From Cladopsammia gracilis (taxonomy: Eukaryota > Cnidaria > Anthozoa > Scleractinia > Dendrophylliidae): a stretch of DNA of 64,000 nt. Below the pieces are notes generated by a model that made no database searches, was not told where the DNA came from, and saw nothing but the letters and a program-made list of their open reading frames with translations. Both the position numbers and the translations under genes were made by a program. The DNA lies in contig JAJGOT010000413.1 in NCBI GenBank assembly GCA_022457155.1, forward strand, positions 652,501-716,500, in the 5' to 3' direction. Below are positions 22,318-33,112 of this stretch, piece by piece (position 1 is the stretch's first letter; every line of letters starts with the position of its first letter).

Positions 22318-22432
22318 TCTTTCCCATCAAACAAGATTTTGGTACCTTTTGGGGTGTTTTTCGAAAATTTCGACGAGCACCCCCCGTGAATGTTTTTATG
22401 GGAGCCCTCCCCCCCCCCCCCCGGGGGGGTAT
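22318..22432. mobile_element. Partial poly-G/C-ended element, ACTCCATATAAA family
   Basis: Carries GGTACCTTTTGGGGTGTTTT, then CGACGAGCACCCC, then a C run, in the order seen (reversed) at 10.7-10.9 kb, but without the 109-bp nested insert. Only one end is present. Confidence 0.6.
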
Positions 22433-22858
22433 AGGAAGATATATTAAAGTGAAAAATTATCCCATATCTCAAACCAGAATTTATGTGAGAAATTGGCAAC
22501 TGAGCACAGTTATTGTCCGGGTTTTTATCTGATTTCACGTCGCTTCTGAATTATTCATAGATGCGAGTCACACTTGCATGACTTCAAGTGGCACACCCGC
22601 GAGCGTCCCCGCGAGATCCCCGCGACTAAGTCTTGCGCGACGTGAACCTTGTCCTCAGAGCTTTCTCCGCTTTGTTCAAATTCAGAGGGTACGCGAAGTC
22701 TATACCCGTGCCAGTCAAAATAAAGGTGATGAAACAATCATGAAAAACAGCAACCGGCAAATAAAAAACCAAATCAGTTTCACTGCCGCTCGCAACCGCA
22801 GGAAGATTGCCGTCCCCCTTCCCACCATCCCCCGCGCATTGCACTTGTTTTTCGAAAA

Positions 22859-25800
22859 ATGGAAGGACTGCAAGCTGAAATTTTGGACTTAATTCGTTAT
22901 GCAGTAAATGATGTAGCCTTTCTTGTGTTAAAAACAGTCGACCATTTTAATACGTACAATGTTGCATTCAGAAGCCTTAACTTAAATGTGAGGGTCCATA
23001 AAAAGGATCCTTTTTTCGTTATTGCTTTGCCAGGAGCCAAACTCTTTGAAAGCGTACTTGAGTTCGTTGACGCTGCTAGCAAAGGAATTGTGGGATCAAA
23101 AGAAAAACGTGAAGCATTTGAAACATTGGTCAAAGCCATGGAAAATTGCACGCTTGAAAATTTCCCAATGAAAGCCATAAGTAGTGGAAAGGAGAGTTAC
23201 CAAAATTTGGATCGAATTGACAAAATCGTAATGCCTCTAGTCAACGGCCATTGTGTTGTGAACAGCGCTCATGAGGAAGATCTGTCTGACTTTCGAAGTC
23301 GTGGACGTTGCGCTAACATAAATACTACCAAAGAAGTTGATTGGGAAGGGCTTGCCATGGGTGAGTATAGTATTTAATTAAGTCCATGGTTTTAGCCATG
23401 CAGGGTCAATCCGCGGGGGGGGGGGGGGTACTCCCTATAATGGGCTATACCGACGGGGATGCTCCGCCCTAAAGGGGTACCTTTTTTAGGCTGGAGGTAT
23501 ATGAAAGGGTCGGGATTTTACGAAGAATAGGAAAGGGTAGCGAAACCACGCCATTGAAGCATAAAAAAGGTAGGGAAAACTGCCATTTAAGTATTATAAA
23601 AAGGGCCTTTCAAATTATATCAAACAGACGCACGTAAAGGGCTATATGAAAGGGGTACCATTTTCAATGAAAGGTATGTGAAAGGGGTACCATTTTCCAT
23701 GAAAGGTATATGAAAGGGGTACCTTTTCTGTCAAAACGGTATATGAAAGGGTAAGGGTTTGGACCTCGGGGCGGAGCATCCCCGTACAAAACTTTGTTGA
23801 GTACCCCCCCCCCCCCCGGGGGGGGGGGGTCAATGAATTATATGAAAGAGACTACCAGACCAAATCTTGTTTATGATAATAATTCTGTCAGCATACACTG
23901 TACATCACTTGTTTTGTTTGCTCGCGTTAAATTTTCAAAATTGTTTCTTTCTTGTGTTGTAACAGTCTTACTGGTTGTATAGTTGTAACAGTACTTAAAT
24001 AACAAAAATGAAAAATTATAATAAAAAATTAAAAAAAAAATCACAACAAAGCTGAACAACTTCTTGACAAAGGGGAGGTCTGGGTTTCTATAATGATCTA
24101 TAATGGTATCAATGATTTATCACCGTTCATACACAAGAATGTTTTCAGTTGTTTGTTTGATAAATAAACCAATGAGCTCATGTCGCAGCACTCCAGTACA
24201 ATATCCATCTTAGATGGGCTTTGATATTTCTGTTGTGTTGTTATAGGTAACTTAGAAGCCTGGTTTGGGGAGCCAGACATGATTGTTCGTTTGGATTGCC
24301 CAGGTGATGAAAGACAAGATTACCACTATTATTGGTGAAGGTCTTTTGTCCTTTGCCAATTGCATGCAATATTTTATTTAATACTAGCATTCAGGCTTGA
24401 CCAAAGGCGTTTTTTATTTAAACTAAATTAATATTCTCCATTAGAAGTGTTGGAAAAAACTCTTGGTCATTGTGACACAGGTTTTAATTTCTATTGTTCA
24501 TATGGCTATTGTGATATGTTGGAAGTGTCCATATGTCCATATTTTTAAAAAATGCTCAGTTCTGGGAAGACAATATCTATCATTATAGCTTTTGGAGTTC
24601 CTTCATTGACGAACTCTCCACGTGATATGGGTAGCATATACTTAACTTACCTTTCTCTTTGTAGCCACATCAGACATTCCAATTGTCACAGAGGAACTGG
24701 AAGAGGGTCTGGACTTAGAGGGAGAGGATGCAGAAGTGGAAACAAGTAAGAAAGCCAGTGTGTCGAACAAGGCCATTTTACTTCAGTGGAAACTTTTTTT
24801 TTTTTGGTTTTGTCATACTAAATCAGTTAATGAGGCCAGATGCTGTAGTTTAGCAGGAAACTACTTTTAGGCTTGGTTCCCACTCTAGCAACATAACAAT
24901 CTAATTGGTTCTTAGCTTTGTCCAACTGTGCCACGTGAAATACAGGATTTTATTTGCTTTTTATTAGCATGGGTTTTTCTGGTGTCAGTTAATGATTAGA
25001 CCATAGTTTCCCTTTCATGCACGTGCAGTTCTTCCACAACAAAATATGATCGGATCAAGATTTCTTGATTTCATTTTGAATTCATAATCAATATTGTTGT
25101 AAATTGGGATAAAAATCTTGTTGAGGAGGCAGAAGTACCCTATTCAACATTTAAAGCGTAAAAACTACAGGTCACTCTTGCTCCAGCGAATGACAGAAAT
25201 GTGCTGCCTGTCTACAAATCATAGCAAAGACCCACTTTTCACAGTAGCCATGTAAATGTAGCTTTTTACAACCAAACAAAATTCCAGTAACCTCGAAACT
25301 ATTTAATGAAAGGAGTCTCGGTCTCACATTTTAAGAAGACAACAAGTTTGGAACTGCAGAGGAAAATGCTAATCTTTTCATCTCATATTCACCACCCCTA
25401 AAATACAATGTTTTCCGATGATCCAATAAGCAAATGCTGAAATTAGTGTTGGTCTCACATATAAACTGTCTAAAATGAAAGGCTGTTCAATTACTTAGCA
25501 GTAAAAGCACTCAACTCCAAATCTACAGTTTGGAAACTCTTTTCAGTCAGGCTGTCAGTTATCTCAAATTTCCTCTTCTCTTACATGAAAGGGCAATCAC
25601 GAATCAAATCACGAATCAAATCACCAATCAAATAGTAAACTACTTTAGTACAAACATTCGACAAATAACAATCTAAAAGATAGCTCCGTTTTTATTGCAG
25701 TTTGATCTCGCATCTCATTAATAGGCAACCGTTAAGCTGTCAAATTTTGATGTACCGTAATTATGCAAAATTATTCCCATACACGATTTTCAAAGGTTAA

Positions 25801-26376
25801 TCACAGACGCTCCTTCTCTGATTTTTCTTGAGGAGAGAGGTGTCTATACACAGGCTAACTGTAATAAATGTTTATTATGTTTTAGGTGACAGTCCAGGAA
25901 GATCAACTCCGATAGAGGGCAAACGTGATGCAAGCGACACCTTGGAGGGCAGGAACTTCTCTCAAGTAATTGCTACGGCAATAACATTTTCATATGTTAA
26001 TAGCAAGCGTCATAAAGCTAAAGGTTCTTTTGTTCCAGCAATTCAGGTGTCTAATAGTGGGTTAGCAATTTTTTTTTATGACTGTAAGTTGGATGTGTTG
26101 ATTGGGCAAATTTTCACTTGGACCCCAGGGGCCTTGGTTATTTTATGGGCCGCATTAAATTACAGAATTTTCATACCACAGTTGACAGACAAAGTGAAAA
26201 GTTATAAATTTGGCTATGAAGAGGTAGTAAAGACCACACAGTGTGGTTTTAAAGATAATTTGCCTTTGCATTATGCAAAAAAACTAAATGCTCCTCCTTT
26301 CTCTGCATCAGACCTCACTGAAGGAGCAGGAAAACTGTTTACTCGAGTATCTTTAGTGGGTAAAATTAATGTGTAA
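22859..26376 (+). CDS. Unknown protein, four predicted exons
   Basis: Exons 22859-23360, 24247-24303, 24665-24745 and 25886-26376 use GT-AG sites (donors GTGAGT, GTGATG, GTAAGA), all in phase 1, giving 376 residues ending TAA. The ATG at 22859 lies in AAAATGG, a good start context, just after a CpG-richer stretch (22560-22850). I do not recognise the family. The N-terminal 167 residues look helical and soluble. The middle has GEPDMIV then an acidic stretch (EELEEGLDLEGEDAEVE). The C-terminal 150 residues contain RNFSQVIATAI, a mixed alpha/beta pattern and a hydrophobic segment (GALVILWAAL). PD in GEPDM followed by a Gln-containing helix is faintly reminiscent of PD-(D/E)xK nucleases, but no E-x-K is visible, so this is only a thought. 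The 57-nt exon 2 is the weakest call. Confidence 0.65.
23411..23828. mobile_element. Poly-G/C-ended inverted-repeat element, copy b, in intron 1 of the unknown gene
   Basis: Ends are G runs with GTACTCCC-type inner repeats; CGGGGATGCTCCGCCC on the left mirrors GGGCGGAGCATCCCCG-like text on the right. Flanked by the 6-bp duplication GTCAAT (23405-23410 and 23829-23834). The interior has several copies of a unit with AAAGGGGTACC and ATGAAAGG. Confidence 0.85.
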
Positions 26377-26403
26377 AAAATATAGTGGTTAGTCAGTAGT
26401 GCA

Positions 26404-26530
26404 TCACATTAATCTTTCCACTCCCAGAGTCAGTTATGGAAACATGCAGCGTAGTTCAAGCTTTTGAGTCTTTTGAAGAAATCCTGTTGTGTGACCATTC
26501 ATGTGACCATTCAAGTGCATTAAGCAGTTC
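26404..26530 (+). repeat. Dispersed CCCAGAGTCAGTTATGG repeat, copy 1
   Basis: Matches 35622-35900 and 48390-48520, with landmarks CCCAGAGTCAGTTATGGA, TTTGAGTCT and GTGACCATTCA. The complement forms a tandem array in spermine synthase intron 7 (53729-54112). Confidence 0.7.
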
Positions 26531-26698
26531 TATTTCATGGTCCCAATAGTTTTGCAATATTTTGCAACATGAAATTTTGGATTTTTTCTAGAATTTTGTT
26601 CTGAAGCACTCTTGGGAGTTACAGTGCAGCTACTGTTACTTGGGCCACCAAGACAAAGTTATGAGTAACCAATCACAAAGTAGAATGGGACAATAGAC

Positions 26699-26863
26699 AG
26701 GGTTCTCCCCAAATTTCAGCTTAGCAGGTAAGGGATTTTTGCTAAGCGGTAAAGGGAAAACTGTGTGTCTTAAAAATTTTCTGGGGGCAAGCGGTTACAG
26801 ACGGTAATAAGTGCTGCTTCAAGCGGTAAATTTTACCGGTTACCGCCTGATAAGGAGAACCCT
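26699..26863. mobile_element. MITE with AGGGTTCTCC ends
   Basis: AGGGTTCTCC on the left and GGAGAACCCT on the right, with interior GCGGTAA motifs in both orientations. About 165 bp, no coding capacity. Confidence 0.65.
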
Positions 26864-27234
26864 GAATAGATTCTAACACTTTTTTATCAATCCAATGAAA
26901 TGTTGAGTACATAACAGTAAAATTTCAACTTGTTTGATCACCATAAAAACAGATCAATACAAGTTTTGGCTATATGGCATTCGATTTTTAATTGACTTTG
27001 ATTCCATCCCTTTTGAACTTGACTAGCTTTAACAGCACCATTTGGAAGGTAAATTTCAGCAATGTTTTTTAAAGAAACAAAAAGACAATTCAAGTTTTCT
27101 CTAGGGTGTCAGCCAGGGTTTGGAAAGTAAATACATGTGTGCTGTCAGATCTTTGACTTCCAACCTTTTTGTACAATTTCAGTTTCACACTCTGGGTTCT
27201 GGCAGTATTATTGAGCTGAAATAAAATGAACTAA

Positions 27235-27376
27235 GGCCCAGGTTAAACATCGCATTTCACATGTGTTGTGTTCATGTTCATTGTTGAATTTAATTTGAAT
27301 CAAATGTAGAACTTCACATGCATTTAATTCCTAAATTAGATTCCGCACATGTAAAATGCAATGTTTAACCTGGGCC
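27235..27376. mobile_element. MITE with GGCCCAGGTTAAACAT ends
   Basis: Left GGCCCAGGTTAAACATCGCA and right complement TGCAATGTTTAACCTGGGCC, with further mirrored CACATGTG/CATGTAAAATG inside. About 142 bp. Confidence 0.8.
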
Positions 27377-27880
27377 TAAAAAGGAAATTCAAAATGGTGT
27401 AAATAGAATATTGGTGGTAAATTTCAACTTTTAGCAATTTAGCGTTTCGAGTTTGAAAAACTTGATATTAATTAGCTAACCATTCCAACTCAACACCTTG
27501 ACCTGAACACTAAGGTCAGAGGAAAAAAATAAACCACTTTGTAAAAATTTAACTAGGTTTGAAAAGATTTAAATAAGAGTAAAATCAAACCACAACATTC
27601 TTATATGCTATGCTGGCAGTGTGCCTTGTAACATTTGCAAAACAAAACACTAATTGGGTTTCCAAAACATACAGCTGTTGTGTTCACTGCTTTCATGCAG
27701 TTTAAAATCACTTCTCACTTGCATGTCACATCACATTTTATGTTGCATGTGACACTACTCAATTTTTCAAATTGAAAAGTCAGCTCTAGTGAATGCTTCA
27801 TTCAGTGTAAGCTTCAGGAGGGAACAAGTTGTAATTTTGTTGTTCTGTATTCAGCAATTCATTGGCTAAAGTAAAAAATG

Positions 27881-28382
27881 CCCGGGGGGGTACTTCCTAG
27901 TAATGGGCTAATGGGGATGTGCCGCTGGATGGGGTCGCATTTTCACGACTGGACTGACTATAATGGGGTTGCATTTTCAATAGAGTTACTAGAATGGGGT
28001 CACAAATTGTCGGAATTTTTTGGGGTAAGAAAATTCTGGCAAGTATTTTTTTGGGTAGTTTTAGCTTGTAAATATTTTTGGCTAACAAATGTACCAGAAG
28101 GTTTGTAGGTGAAGAGTAAAGTCTCCTACATTTAATAAATGTGTCAACTCATTTGAAGATGACCTAGATAAAGGTGTTCCGAACTCAAGGTAGATGGCTA
28201 AACAGAAAGTGACTAAGTTGGGATTGCGAAATTTACATTTACTCAAAAGTGACTAAGATGGGGTCTATAATTGGCCACAAAATAGACTATAATGGGGTAG
28301 GGGCTCTGGGAGGCCAGCGGCACATACCCAGCAAAAGTTGACCCAAGTTCCCCCCCCCCCCCCCCCCCCCCCCCCCGCGGGG
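27881..28382. mobile_element. Poly-G/C-ended inverted-repeat element, copy c
   Basis: Starts CCCGGGGGGG then TACTTCC, and ends with a C run of about 30 then GCGGGG. Inner motifs GGGGATGTGCCGCTGG and CCAGCGGCACATACCC are mirrored. The 6-bp duplication AAAATG lies at 27875-27880 and 28383-28388. Confidence 0.85.
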
Positions 28383-28998
28383 AAAATGTTCTGTTTTGGG
28401 ATTGGTTAACTTTGTCTGGGTGACCCCAGTAACAGCAGTAGCTGCACTGTAAAGGGTTAAATGTGGATAACAAATGTTACAATATTTATATAATGTAGTG
28501 AAATACCTTAAACATGTAATGTTCCTAATACTGGGTCTTGGGTTTGAGTTGTTGTAAAGATCTCATGGGCCAAGTTGTTCAAAGCCTGCTGGGCTGTGGT
28601 GCTGATCAGGCTTTGAGCAACTGGGCTGTAAAAGAGTCTGTGGATTGCTTTGCTGTCTACATGTATTTAGGTGGAAGAGAATTCATAGTTTGGCACCGAC
28701 ATATTTATCACTGGGTTTTGGAGCACTAAGTTATGGCGAGCATTAATGGAAATACCTACATGTAAGCATGGTACTCTTGATCTTTGTCACTTAAAAGTTA
28801 TAAAATTTAATATGTCATTGCCAAATAGCTAAGTGAGCAATATTGGTTATGTAGCAACCAGCTGCCAATATTACACTAACCACGATGCTCAATGACTGAA
28901 CAGAAAACGTTTAACCCAGTCAACATTGGTGGTCAAGCAATTGGCCCTCAGTTACTTGTTTTCTTAACAAAACATGATTCAAGTTACAATGGCTGTGG

Positions 28999-29227
28999 TC
29001 AGGGTAAGGTAATGTCGGGTCTTAATATCGGCAGTCAAGAGATCAGAGAATGTAAAAGTTGTAATCGGATGTTAGGTTCAGTAGTCGAAAATACCTATAG
29101 AACGCCCTATAAGCGGCGAGTATACGACTACGTGAACTCGTCCAGTTATCACTTCGAATTCTTGCAATCCACTATCAATGACTTTTATAAGATAAAGCAC
29201 GAAGTAAACACGCTGCAGAAGCGATGA
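28999..29227 (+). pseudogene. Duplicated 3' stump of BTB2
   Basis: The frame from about 29001 to the TGA at 29225-29227 repeats the last 75 or so codons of BTB2 (MSGLNIGSQEIRE, CKSCNRMLGSV, STINDFYKIKHEVN). It has substitutions and a small deletion but no internal stop. The BTB fold and helical region are absent, and upstream sequence is unrelated. It is part of the 2.6-kb duplication. Confidence 0.85.
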
Positions 29228-30924
29228 GAACAAGACGGTTTTAGTTTTCCCTGGCTGAAGATTTTTGAAATTCAAAAGCATAGTCAGGGAATATAGTGTC
29301 GATTTTTTTTTTTTTTTTTTTTTAGTTTATCGAAAAATTCCACTTCAAGCTTATTTCATTATTTTACTTCACCTAAAAATATTCGTAAGTTGACAAGGAT
29401 TTAGAGATAGTGTATGCTAACCAAGTTACTGAATCCTTGGCTCCTGCAATCCAGGAGACTGGTTAAAATGTATTAATAATTGACTGCAGATTGCTGTGGA
29501 ACGTCTTACAACCATCTCGTTAACATGGCCACTACTGGGGCTCAATGAAAGCTCGTGCAGTCACTTTCTTTCCTAAAAAAATAAACCCTGAATCCGACCA
29601 CCCTTACCACGCCCCTTTGTGGTCGTGTTAACCTGTTCCACTTCATTTGTTTTGCACTTTATAAAGTATTAATTTTTTGCCATCGTGTATAGGGCGGCAA
29701 TCTTTGGGGTCCTTCCTTTTCCTTATAAAGTCAATGTTGTAAAATATTGTTTTTGTAAACTATTTTAATTAGTTATCTCAGTTTATTTTAGATTTGCGTT
29801 TTGGACATTGTTAGTTTCTGTTATTGTAAGAGATTGAAAACGCGTTTTCTTTGGCTCACTGTTGATGATGATTTTTATGTTGAATGCGGCTAATTTATCC
29901 AGGTTTTTTTGCAATAAAGTTTACTACAATCACTTGTTAGAACAAGAATGGATTCACTATTTCTCCACCGATACTTTCAAACTGAAGTGCTCAAATGAGA
30001 GAAATTTCTTGAATCCAGAGTTGCACGCGAAAATTAAAACCTGTCAGATTTGATCTGGTCTTCCTACCACTGGCCAGTTCTGGTTAAAAAATTTCACCTT
30101 CTGCGTTTTCCGGAAAACGTTTACTACATATATAAAGTCCAGTGAAAGGTCGACAACGATGGGGAATGAAAGACATAAGAACGAAAAAACGGGGAGAAAT
30201 TTTCCTTTCTGTGCATGCCTGAAACCAAAAATCGATATACTTGCCCCAGAAAGGAAGCTTAGTTTTCGTGTTACAAACACGAATTGTAATTTGCCTCCAC
30301 AGCCGTAAGAAAAAGGCATCAGCGGCTTAAAACTACCATTTTAATTTTTGCTCAGTAAAACTCCAGGAGTCAATGGGTTAATCATCACCTCACAGGACAC
30401 TTTAGACATTGCTGATCCTATCAGTATGCAAGACGCGTGTCACATATGAACCTGGTAAATGACCTACCTCGCCACGAGTCTTCCAGTAGCTCAGTTGATT
30501 AGAACGTCTAGCCAGTTCCAGGCGTTCCGGCGCGCGAACGAGGAGAGACTGGGAAAAGGGCCTCCGTAAAAGACGCAGTTACAATCTTTCGACTGGTCAA
30601 TACCAGTTTTCATCAGGTTTATTTCAAGGAATCGCGATTTTACATGGTATATAGCTTAAAATACAAACACCGCACTGAATTACACGGAGTTTATGTAATG
30701 ATCAATATGAAATAACATTTTAATCCTAGAAATGACAAGAAGATAATGTGATAACTGGTGCGATTACAATTCGTCACGCTTCTTCATGCCACGAGGTTCG
30801 AGTGTCTTAGTTTTGTGGACGAGGTGCGCCTCATGTGCCTTCCAAATAGACTGTCATTATATATAATCCTGTCTTCCCTAACATCTGCCGTATCATTCAT
30901 AAACCTTCCAATGTACTCTACTCG

Positions 30925-31165
30925 TCCTATCGTTGTAGAAACGTTTGTAGTAACCTTCCCTTAGTAGCCTACCGTCCTTGTAATAACATCAGTGACATCC
31001 TTGTTAGAGCCCGTTTACCTAAACCTCGCACTACTAACAATTCCCGGCTCCCTCCTGGTTCCTAATACCAGTTGCCCTTATATTGAACATGGCCGCAATC
31101 AAAACACTTTCATTCTACTGGTGAAACCGATGCAATTAAATTACATATTACCTGTGATACTAATT
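30925..31165 (+). pseudogene. Penelope-like retroelement fragment, copy 2
   Basis: Duplicate of the 14880-15145 fragment. A deletion after CTCCTGGTTCC removes the C-x-C part, so this copy is more degraded. Confidence 0.6.
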
Positions 31166-31311
31166 TAGGGCCTTTCCGGCTAGCACGCGTACTACACGCG
31201 AGGAAACCCAAAGATGTCGACGCGCCTTACCATGAGCACTCAACAAAAGTTTTTACGAGTTAGCCAATCAGAGAGCGCGAATTCAATTGACGGGCACGCC
31301 TCCTCGCAAAG

Positions 31312-31388
31312 CAACTTCGCTCCCAGGATCTCTCTCTCGCTCCTCGCTCCAGGGGACGGGAAGAAGAGAGACCCTGGGAACGAGGTTG
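31312..31388. mobile_element. Mutator-like hairpin MITE, copy 3
   Basis: Orthologous to 15288-15368 through the segmental duplication. Perfect 9-bp duplication CTCGCAAAG at 31303-31311 and 31389-31397. Confidence 0.85.
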
Positions 31389-31869
31389 CTCGCAAAGTTG
31401 TATTCAGAATCTTGTCGCTTTGTGATTGTCACGTGCAGGAGTGTAACCGCAAGTTAGTTACAAAATATGAAGCTTTTATTCCATTTATTACTTCACGCGT
31501 TTCTGCAGTTACGAAAATAATTGTGAGAATTAGCTGGTGATACCGTGTATCTTAAAAAGTTTGTTCTTGTTCACGGTAAGGCGCGTCGCAGTGTGAAATG
31601 TCATAAGGACCGTAAGTGTCCTTGAAAGACTTTGCATATTGGTTTTGTTCCGGCAAAGGAATATATTTCTTTCGTTTTTTTTATTGATATTTCGCCTGAA
31701 AAGATAGCAGTGACATGAACTCTTATCATGATAACCACTTGAAACAAAAAAATATTTAATCTCGATCCCAGAGTCCGTGCTACCCTCGTCCAGCGGAACG
31801 GGCAAACGAAGGACTCTACAAATATTTTCTGAACTTGCAAGAACGTTCTGTTCTCTTCTAATAAGACCA

Positions 31870-31990
31870 GGGGTCAATTCAATAAAACTTTTACAAGTGT
31901 CAGTAAACATGTGTAGCTATTGTTTTCAACCTCTGAAACAATGCCTAAACTTGTAAATTTACACTTGTAAAAGTTTTATTGAATTGTCCC
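31870..31990. mobile_element. MITE with TCAATTCAATAAAAC ends
   Basis: TCAATTCAATAAAACTTTTA on the left, continuing CAAGTGT, is mirrored on the right up to GAATTG. About 30-bp arms around a 60-bp spacer. Confidence 0.8.
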
Positions 31991-32163
31991 GAGGTTGTTA
32001 AGTAAGTTTGTTTAAATTGTTTGTATGATATCTGAACTCGTATGGATACAAATAGCCAGAGTGCGGTTTTCAAAACTTCCCGAAGAATTCGGTATATTTT
32101 GCGTATATTTTGTTTTAATAGTACAATATTTCAGCTGGCCAGACCAGCGTTCTTCAGGTATAA

Positions 32164-32367
32164 GGGATAGACATTTTAATTTATGTGGGGGGGGGGGGGG
32201 GGGGGGGGGGGGCAATTTCTTCTGAGTATGAATTTTTTTTTTTCACGTCCTTCCTTGTGCACGATTTTTTTTTTCTCTTAAATTTCTTCTGCAGGGATTT
32301 TTTATGGGTAATTGCCCCCCCCCCCCCCTCCCCCCCCTCCCCCCACAAAAATTAAATGGTCCGTCCC
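32164..32367. mobile_element. Harbinger-like short element with G/C runs, copy 2
   Basis: GGGATAGACATTTTAATTTA on the left and its near-complement ending GGTCCGTCCC on the right, each next to a long G or C run. TAA flanks both sides (32161-32163 and 32368-32370). An inner CTGCAGGGATTTTTT matches motifs inside the other two family members. Confidence 0.8.
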
Positions 32368-32660
32368 TAAGATGTTACGGTTCAGTTTGTCCACCACCAA
32401 AACACTACGTATTGATATTTTTCAATTAAAAAAAAAATAAACTTAGCATTTTATATTAACCTTTTAAGGTTAATTTGATAACGGATAGACCGCTCAAACA
32501 TACACTGAACACAAAAGTGGCAAACCTGTGATTACATTCAAGTTTCTGGTGACACGCGATATTGCTTGATGTGTCGTATGCTCGGTCTTGGTTGGTCACG
32601 CAAAACGAGAAATTAGATATGCATATGACCGATCGAATGAAAACAATCGTCTGTTCCTTG

Positions 32661-33112
32661 GTATTGTCTTTCTCCTGTTCGACAGTGTTTATTAATTTGA
32701 GCAAACAGTTCTGTACTCTACCGACTACTTAAATTCTCATAATTTTACCTAGATGGCGTCTAACTTTGGCATATTCCTTCCCAGCGAGGAGGAAGCAATT
32801 GAATCGAATGGAAGCAATGAGGATGAAGCAGTTGAAGCAAGCAGTAGCGATGGACAACGGTGCGTTCTTTCTCCTGTTTGACAGGTTAATTTGAGAAAAA
32901 ATTCGGTACTTTGGCTGAAAACCTTATCGAATACTGAAATTGTCATAACTACCTACTGAGTAGATAGCGTCTTACTTTAGCATATCCGTCCCTTTCCAGC
33001 GAGGAGCAAGTAATTGCAGCGAGTGGAAGCAGCGAGGTGCCAGTAGAAATTGAAACGAGCGGAAGTAATGAGTATGAAGCAATTGAAGTAAGCGGTAGCG
33101 ATGGACAAACAG
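32661..33112 (+). repeat. Tandem duplication of the BTB3 first-exon unit
   Basis: Units 32661-32859 and 32860-33112 both start near CTTTCTCCTGTT and contain upstream sequence, the first-exon start and the CAGCGAGGAG coding block. The second unit's start codon is lost (TAGATAGCG against TAGATGGCG). See BTB3 for how both became exons. Confidence 0.75.

Larger units (their letters stand above)
29001..31616. repeat. Segmental duplication, copy 2
   Basis: Collinear with 12943-15542 in direct orientation, about 16 kb downstream. It carries the same BTB2 tail, AATAAA, tRNA-like stretch, Penelope fragment and hairpin element. It lacks the Harbinger-like insertion present in copy 1 and has about 40 extra bases near 31505-31535. 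Confidence 0.85.

Noticed and set aside
22578..22892. Open frame of 104 codons before the unknown gene
   Set aside because: It overlaps the start of the better-supported exon in another frame and has no conserved features; it reflects GC-rich upstream sequence.
32025..32225. Gly-rich and Pro-rich open frames across G or C runs
   Set aside because: They read through the homopolymer runs of the inverted-repeat elements here and at many similar places.
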